Source: Planctomicrobium piriforme | GTDB taxonomy: Bacteria > Planctomycetota > Planctomycetia > Pirellulales > UBA1268 | Assembly (NCBI GenBank): GCA_945869735.1 | Contig: CAMBPQ010000007.1 | Coordinates: 1 to 64,000, forward strand | DNA: 64,000 nucleotides | Reading direction: 5' to 3' | Part shown: in pieces, positions 58,622 to 64,000 of the stretch | How the letters are laid out: each line of letters starts with the position of its first letter | Position numbering within the stretch: the stretch's first letter is position 1 | Notes under the pieces: generated by a model | Database searches by the model: none | Told to the model about the DNA's origin: nothing | Seen by the model: only the letters and a program-made list of their open reading frames with translations | Program-made: the position numbers and the translations under genes

Positions 58622-59761
58622 TCAGGAGGCCTTTGCCGCTCGAAGTTTTTTGGTCCACGGACTGTCCGGGTAGGTCGTTTCCAGATCCTGCCTGGCCTCA
58701 CGGGCACGCTCCGGATTATTGGTCTTATCCCAAAGTTCGACGAGATTGAACAGGGCCTCGGCATGTTCTTCGGGAAGCAAGTTGTGGACCATGTCAATTG
58801 TGAGAAACGAAATGATCGCGTCCCTGTCCTTGTCGCCGATGGCCCGCTGAGCGTCGCCCAGCACGCCGAAGATACGGGCGAGGGACTCAGAGTCGCCGGG
58901 ATCGGCATCTTTGAGCATGCCTTGCGATGCGACGAGGGCGTCAGCAGCCTTGCCGAGACGGGTCAGGCACCGCGCTCGGCCCAGTTCGGTGCCGAGTTTG
59001 GCTCGCTTTCCGGACTCGCCTTCGATCCTCGTCGCGGCCTTGGCGGCCGCCTCGTATTCCCGAATCGCCTCGGCATATTTCTGCTGCCCGGAGAGGAGGT
59101 CGGCCTTCAGCGTAGCGGCCCGCACCTCGATCACGGGCGGACCCTTGGCGAGCGAGCCATATGCGGCCGCTGCCTCGGCGATCTTGCCCTGTCGAGCAAG
59201 GACGGTGCCGAGCAGTTCCTGCATGTCATAGAGGTGATGACTGCGTGGAAACGTGGTGACGAAATCGGTGACGGCCTTTTGTCCGCCTGCGAGCCCCTCG
59301 CCCGTGGCGAGCGCCTTGCGGGCGGTCGCGGCGGCATGAACGAATGCGAGTTCGGTCTGGATATTCTTAGTGAGCCCCTCCTTGTCGGCGGGCTTGATCT
59401 TGTCAAGTTGGTCGAGAGCCCCAGCGCCATCCTTGCGAAGGAGCAGAGTGCGGGCGCTCTTCAACTCCTCGGGTTCTTTGCCAAAGAGGACCTCACGGAT
59501 GCTTTCGATCGGGATCTTTGTCGTGCCGTTTCGGTTCTCGAGGTCGATCCCATTCGGGGATGTGTCGATGACCTCTCCTTGAATGTCGGCCGCAGCCACG
59601 CGCCTCACTCGGTCGAGAGACTGCGCCCGCGTCGGAAAAGCTGATCCTCCGGCGATGATGCCCGCCACTATCGCCCACACCAGTGGGATGAGTCTGCGAG
59701 ACGCCAGGCCGTTCATCGTTGCCCGCTTGTTGGTGGATGCTGTGTTGTTGAATGCCATCAC
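58622..59761 (-). CDS. TPR-repeat protein, exported
   Basis: 379 aa; signal LIPLVWAIVAGIIAGGSAFPTRAQS; TPR-like helices. Confidence 0.85.
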   Translation of the reverse strand: MMAFNNTASTNKRATMNGLASRRLIPLVWAIVAGIIAGGSAFPTRAQSLDRVRRVAAADIQGEVIDTSPNGIDLENRNGTTKIPIESIREVLFGKEPEELKSARTLLLRKDGAGALDQLDKIKPADKEGLTKNIQTELAFVHAAATARKALATGEGLAGGQKAVTDFVTTFPRSHHLYDMQELLGTVLARQGKIAEAAAAYGSLAKGPPVIEVRAATLKADLLSGQQKYAEAIREYEAAAKAATRIEGESGKRAKLGTELGRARCLTRLGKAADALVASQGMLKDADPGDSESLARIFGVLGDAQRAIGDKDRDAIISFLTIDMVHNLLPEEHAEALFNLVELWDKTNNPERAREARQDLETTYPDSPWTKKLRAAKAS

Positions 59762-62700
59762 GGTGCGGCCCCCGAGGGAGCAGGCTGCGCCAAGGCTCCC
59801 GCCTCCTGGTCAAGTTGGGTAAATCCGCCAGGATTCGCGGCGCCCTGCTCCTTTTGGACCTCGCGGAGGAGTTTCTCAAACCGCTTTTGAAACGCCTCTC
59901 CGCCCAGATCGGGATAGAGCTTGCGGGTCATGGCGATTGCAGTCTTCGCAGTGTCGAGTCGCTTGTCTCGATCGGCCGCCTGGCCACCCAGTTTGGCCCG
60001 CGTGAGCAGCGTGTCGGCGACGTGCAGCCGCGCCTCAAAAAACTGCTCGCGGGCCTTCATCGCCTTTTCATCGGCCGAGGAAAAGGCCTGGCGAGAGAGT
60101 TTGTTAGCGATGCCGCCCCAGCCCCAGATCAAGATCGGCGGTGCCTTGCGGCCGGCGGCGGACTCCCGCAGCAGGGCATCGCCCTTGGCCGAATCACCGG
60201 CGGCGAGGGCGGCACGGCCTGCCGCCTCGAGCAGATCGGCCGCCTGAAGCTGAATGTCCAGCGAGTTTTGCCGCTTGGGATCGGCGAGGATCCAGTCGAT
60301 CTGCTCCTGAGCTGCATCCCACTTGCCTCGCTCCTTGAAAATGCCGGACATCTTCAGCCGGATCGACGGCTCAAAGCGGGTGATGTCCGCACGGTCTTTT
60401 TCCGCGACGTTTGGGTCATCTTTCGCAGACAGCAGACGGGCATAAGCCTCCGCGGCACGGTCGAGGTATTGCTCTGCCTTCGACTTCGGCACGACGGCGC
60501 CCGTCCCCTTGCCGGAACCAAGCGTGAAATACGTGGTTGCCACCCAGATCTGCGAAGAGATCTTCTTGTCACGCTTGGCGATACCGTCGAGGAACTTTTC
60601 GAACCCGGCGAGGATCTTCGACGCCCGCTCGCGCACCTCAGGCGTGGTCCCCTTGTCGCCACCGCCCAGGTTTTCCAGTTGAGCCTGAAGGTCGCGACCC
60701 ATCGAGAGATACATGCCCGTCAGTTTGGCCGAGGCCTCTTCCCCCTGGCCGGCCGCCTTCTCCAAGGCATCCATCGCCGTCTGGGCCTTGTCGAGTTGTT
60801 CGGTCTCGATGAAGTGTCGGAGGGAGACCGTGAGCGTGCCTTCCGCGAACTGCCCCTGGGCGAGCGCGGGATCGCCGCCGAGAACCACCGTCCACGGGCC
60901 GAAAACCTTGTGTTCGAGAACCCGACCCGCGGTTTCGCGATCGCCGTCGTCAAGGGCCATTTGCACGCGGGCCAGCGCCGCGCCCGCGGCTATCTTGGCC
61001 CCGGCACCGGCAGGCAGGGCGGCCGCCTGATCGAGCGACGTAAGGCCTTCGTCGATGGCGGCCTTCGCGGCCGCGTTCCAGTCGTTGATGGTGCTCTCGT
61101 CGGGACGCACCGACGCCTCAAGCTTGCGGGCTTCCTGCACCTCCCGCCGCAGCCCCGTTCCTGCCCGCATGGCAAACTCGGCACGCCGCGGCGATTCGGC
61201 GGGAAACTTTTCGAGCAGCGCCGCCATGGCCACAGCATCGCGCGACTCGAGGGCCGCGTTCAAAAGCACCGAAAAGGCGTCGGCTCCCTCGGCCTCGGCG
61301 GGCCACGTCTTGCCGATCAAGGTCGCCACCGCGACCAACTTTGCCTTTGCATCCTTGCTCGCGGCCGGATCGGCCTGCAGGCCGAGTTGCTGGAGGCTCG
61401 CCAGGGCCACCCGTGCCGCCTGCCGGCTGCCCATCGCATTGGGATAGCGTTCGGTGAGCATCGAGCCGAGCGTGGCGGCGTCGGCGAACCGCTTGGCGTC
61501 GTAGTAGAGAAACGTCAGCATCGAACGGGCCGAGTTGATCGCCGCCTCGTCGGGTTGCTTCTCGGCTTCACCGGCCTTGATTGCCTCCTCGAAAAGTTTC
61601 GCGGCGGCGTCACGGTCGACCCCAGCAAGGTTGGCCGCCTCCGCAGCCTCCGCTGCCTTACCCTCGGCCAGGAACTTCTTCGCCTCGACCTGCTTCTCCT
61701 GCATTCCAGAAAATGACACGCGGGCATCGGCCACCAGCGTGGCGAAGTCCTTCTCCTCGCTCCCCTCGGGAAGATCCTTACCCAACTTGGCTGCAAGTTC
61801 GCGGGCCTCTTTCGCGAAGTCCTTGTTCGCGGTGGCGACCTCAGTGGCCAGCTTCTTCGCATCCCGCTGGAGCAGGCCCTTGGCCTGTTTCTCCTTCACG
61901 TCGAGTTTGCCCGCCAACGCATCGAGCGCCGCTGCGGTGCGGTACTTCAGCCCCAGCCACTCGGCGTCGAGTTTCCTCCCCGGGAGTTTGTCGGCTGGTG
62001 TAAGGGCGAACTTCCGAACGGCGTCGTCGACTCGTTGCAGGATGGTCGTGGCCTTCGCGGTGTCCTGTTGTTCGGCCGCCATCGCCAGCCAGCACTCGAG
62101 CGAGGTGTTGATGGCCTTGGCGCGGAGCGAGACAGCGAGCGGCGATTTGTCGTCGAGGACTACGATCGGGGAAAGGGTGTCCGCCGCGAGTTCGTGTTTG
62201 CCGATCGCCGCGGTGTTACGGCCCCAGTAATACCTCGCGAAGATCCCCGCCGCGTTCGAACCATATTTCTCAGCCAATGTCTTGAACACGGCTGTCGATT
62301 CGCTGATCGCGGCGGTCGCCTCTGTCGATCCCGCCGGAAAGGCCTTTGATTTTTCGAACAGGGCAGCGCCGGTCATCAGCCGCGTCGAGAGGAGTTTGGC
62401 CCGGTACTGGGTCTGAATCTCCTCGAGGCGATCGACCTCCTTCTGCTGTGACGGCGAGAGTTTGGCAGGGCCGTCGCCATTGGCCTTGCCGCCGGCCTTG
62501 ATCGTGTCGATCTGGGCATCGACCTCGCGAAGCGCCCTGAGGACCGCATCCTCGGCGTTGGTGACGGTGGCGATGTCCTTCTGGTCAGGCTTCACGGTGC
62601 CCTTCAGGCTCTTGATCGCGGATTCGAAGAACGCCACCCCCTCGGCGGAGAGTTTCTTCGCGTCCTGTCCGGGCCGTTTCGCCAGGTCGAGTTTGCCGCG

Positions 62701-63084
62701 ACCGCGTTCGATGAGCAGGTTGCCCTTCTGCGTGTAGGCAGCGATCGCAGGGTCACCCGTGGGCGATGTCGCGAGGAACGTATCGATCGACTTCTCCGCC
62801 TCGTCGAGCAGCGCCGCCCGCTTGGTGGCATCCGACTCGGTGCGGGTTGTACCCACTAAGGCCGTGGCGCGAAGGAACGGCAGTTCGCCCTTGAGTTTCC
62901 CGGAGATGGCGGGGTCGGCGGCCGCCCGCTCGATCACCCACAGCATGACGTCGGGCATCTGCCGTTCGTCGAGTCTCTCCAGCAGGGACCGGGTCGTCTC
63001 TTCCGCGGCCGACTCGCCCCGGGCCGCGCCAGACGCCGACACGACAAGAAAGCTGAGGACTATTGCCCTGAAGACCATACGCAT
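59758..63084 (-). CDS. Large exported TPR-rich protein (~1108 aa)
   Basis: MRMVFRAIVLSFLVVSASGAARGES signal; long helical TPR-like repeat; 4-nt overlap with the next gene. Confidence 0.87.
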   Translation of the reverse strand: MRMVFRAIVLSFLVVSASGAARGESAAEETTRSLLERLDERQMPDVMLWVIERAAADPAISGKLKGELPFLRATALVGTTRTESDATKRAALLDEAEKSIDTFLATSPTGDPAIAAYTQKGNLLIERGRGKLDLAKRPGQDAKKLSAEGVAFFESAIKSLKGTVKPDQKDIATVTNAEDAVLRALREVDAQIDTIKAGGKANGDGPAKLSPSQQKEVDRLEEIQTQYRAKLLSTRLMTGAALFEKSKAFPAGSTEATAAISESTAVFKTLAEKYGSNAAGIFARYYWGRNTAAIGKHELAADTLSPIVVLDDKSPLAVSLRAKAINTSLECWLAMAAEQQDTAKATTILQRVDDAVRKFALTPADKLPGRKLDAEWLGLKYRTAAALDALAGKLDVKEKQAKGLLQRDAKKLATEVATANKDFAKEARELAAKLGKDLPEGSEEKDFATLVADARVSFSGMQEKQVEAKKFLAEGKAAEAAEAANLAGVDRDAAAKLFEEAIKAGEAEKQPDEAAINSARSMLTFLYYDAKRFADAATLGSMLTERYPNAMGSRQAARVALASLQQLGLQADPAASKDAKAKLVAVATLIGKTWPAEAEGADAFSVLLNAALESRDAVAMAALLEKFPAESPRRAEFAMRAGTGLRREVQEARKLEASVRPDESTINDWNAAAKAAIDEGLTSLDQAAALPAGAGAKIAAGAALARVQMALDDGDRETAGRVLEHKVFGPWTVVLGGDPALAQGQFAEGTLTVSLRHFIETEQLDKAQTAMDALEKAAGQGEEASAKLTGMYLSMGRDLQAQLENLGGGDKGTTPEVRERASKILAGFEKFLDGIAKRDKKISSQIWVATTYFTLGSGKGTGAVVPKSKAEQYLDRAAEAYARLLSAKDDPNVAEKDRADITRFEPSIRLKMSGIFKERGKWDAAQEQIDWILADPKRQNSLDIQLQAADLLEAAGRAALAAGDSAKGDALLRESAAGRKAPPILIWGWGGIANKLSRQAFSSADEKAMKAREQFFEARLHVADTLLTRAKLGGQAADRDKRLDTAKTAIAMTRKLYPDLGGEAFQKRFEKLLREVQKEQGAANPGGFTQLDQEAGALAQPAPSGAAP

Positions 63085-63191
63085 GGTGGATGTCGGAGGA
63101 GGAGAGGGAAGTCCGATGAGCGGAACGGTCATTGTGCGGCCCTGCCAATGGTCCGTCAAACCGCCCACCCCGCGGGGCAGGCTCCAGGCGG

Positions 63192-64000
63192 TCAGCGCTG
63201 CAGCCGCCGACTGGCAGGAAGCCGTTCGAGACCAGCGGCCAGTAACTCTCCAAAAGGAGTCATGTCTCCGCGCTGGCGCCACTGCCGGACGAGTGCGGCC
63301 GCCGCGGTCCTCGCCCGGGGATCGGCGTGTGCAGAGCCGCCAGCTGCTTCGGCGAGTGTGACGGCGAGAATGAGTTCGCAGCCGTGCGGCGAGGGCAGCG
63401 CCGCAGGGTGATGGAGATCGGCAGCGGTGAGAACGCCGTGCGAGGTTCGGGCCACGTCGTCGGCCCCCCGCCAATCGAGCACCGCCGACACGCCGGCCGC
63501 GGAGACCGCAGCACGGGGCACGATTTCGTACACCGCCCGCACCGTTTCTCCGACGTGCAGGTCGATCGCTGCGGGCGGCGTGACGGCCAGCGACTCCATC
63601 GCCGACTGCCGGTGGCCGATCAGGCGGTAGGCCGCCACGAGTCGCGGATCAAAACTGACGGCGAGGCGACACTGGCGACCGACGAGCGTCTCGGTGGCGA
63701 AGACTTGCCGGATGAGCTCGCGGCGAATCGCCGTCGCATCGGCCGGCGTCCGTCCGAACGAGGGACCCTGTGACCGCTCCTCGGGGGAGGTGGTCGGATC
63801 AACCAGCACGAATCGGGCCAGACCTGGCCGGGACGGCTCGTCCGCGAGCGGCTCTCCCCCGGTGGCGGCCTGCGCCTCGTGCCAGCCCGCGAGGGCGGTG
63901 CGAACCACGTCTCGGCCGCGGTCGGCCGTCTCCTGATGGGCCACCACCACGAGCCGAACGCTGGTGACTGTCGATTCGGCGGACGTCGATTCGGAGACCG
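63192..64000 (-). CDS. von Willebrand factor type A domain protein (YfbK-like), C-terminal part, truncated at window edge
   Basis: Frame open to base 64000; CRLAVSFDPRLVAAYRLIGHRQ…HVGETVRAVYEIVP matches the C-terminal region of YfbK-type vWA proteins. Confidence 0.78.
   Translation of the reverse strand, partial: VSESTSAESTVTSVRLVVVAHQETADRGRDVVRTALAGWHEAQAATGGEPLADEPSRPGLARFVLVDPTTSPEERSQGPSFGRTPADATAIRRELIRQVFATETLVGRQCRLAVSFDPRLVAAYRLIGHRQSAMESLAVTPPAAIDLHVGETVRAVYEIVPRAAVSAAGVSAVLDWRGADDVARTSHGVLTAADLHHPAALPSPHGCELILAVTLAEAAGGSAHADPRARTAAAALVRQWRQRGDMTPFGELLAAGLERLPASRRLQR

Noticed and set aside
59752-61716. 654-aa plus-strand ORF
   Set aside because: Antisense shadow of the large TPR genes; Arg/Gly/Leu-rich with no recognisable motif.

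Overview
GC-rich window, most likely a planctomycete (Pirellulales-like) chromosome. The assignment is an inference from a LEPR-XLL-like N-terminus, a PEP-CTERM protein, twin-arginine Gfo/Idh and DUF3500 proteins, PQQ-like and TPR proteins, and the overall style of the gene set. About 56 protein genes and one tRNA-Asp are supported. Most are housekeeping: gltX, recA, alaS, rpsT, coaD, mcsA/mcsB, trpE, trpB-trpA, mutM, metH, xerD, a cobA-hemD fusion, pyrK, manA, sod and tpx. There is no prophage, CRISPR array, rRNA or obvious defence island. The most unusual structure lies between genes. The 12 clear convergent (tail-to-tail) junctions fall into two classes: 5 are nearly zero-length (13 bp overlap to 13 bp gap), and 7 are 193-297 bp long. 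All 7 long ones carry one of two dispersed, palindrome-rich repeat families that abut the stop codons. I also flag a three-gene overlapping cassette (small membrane protein, Walker-A-degenerate BY-kinase/ParA-like protein, ExeA-like ATPase), a vWA-TPR-TPR-TolQ-TolR-TolR envelope locus, a hexapeptide minisatellite tail on a pseudouridine synthase, duplicated hairpins in the rpsT leader, and a DUF5522-like small gene missing from the ORF track. All calls are by eye. No database searches were run.
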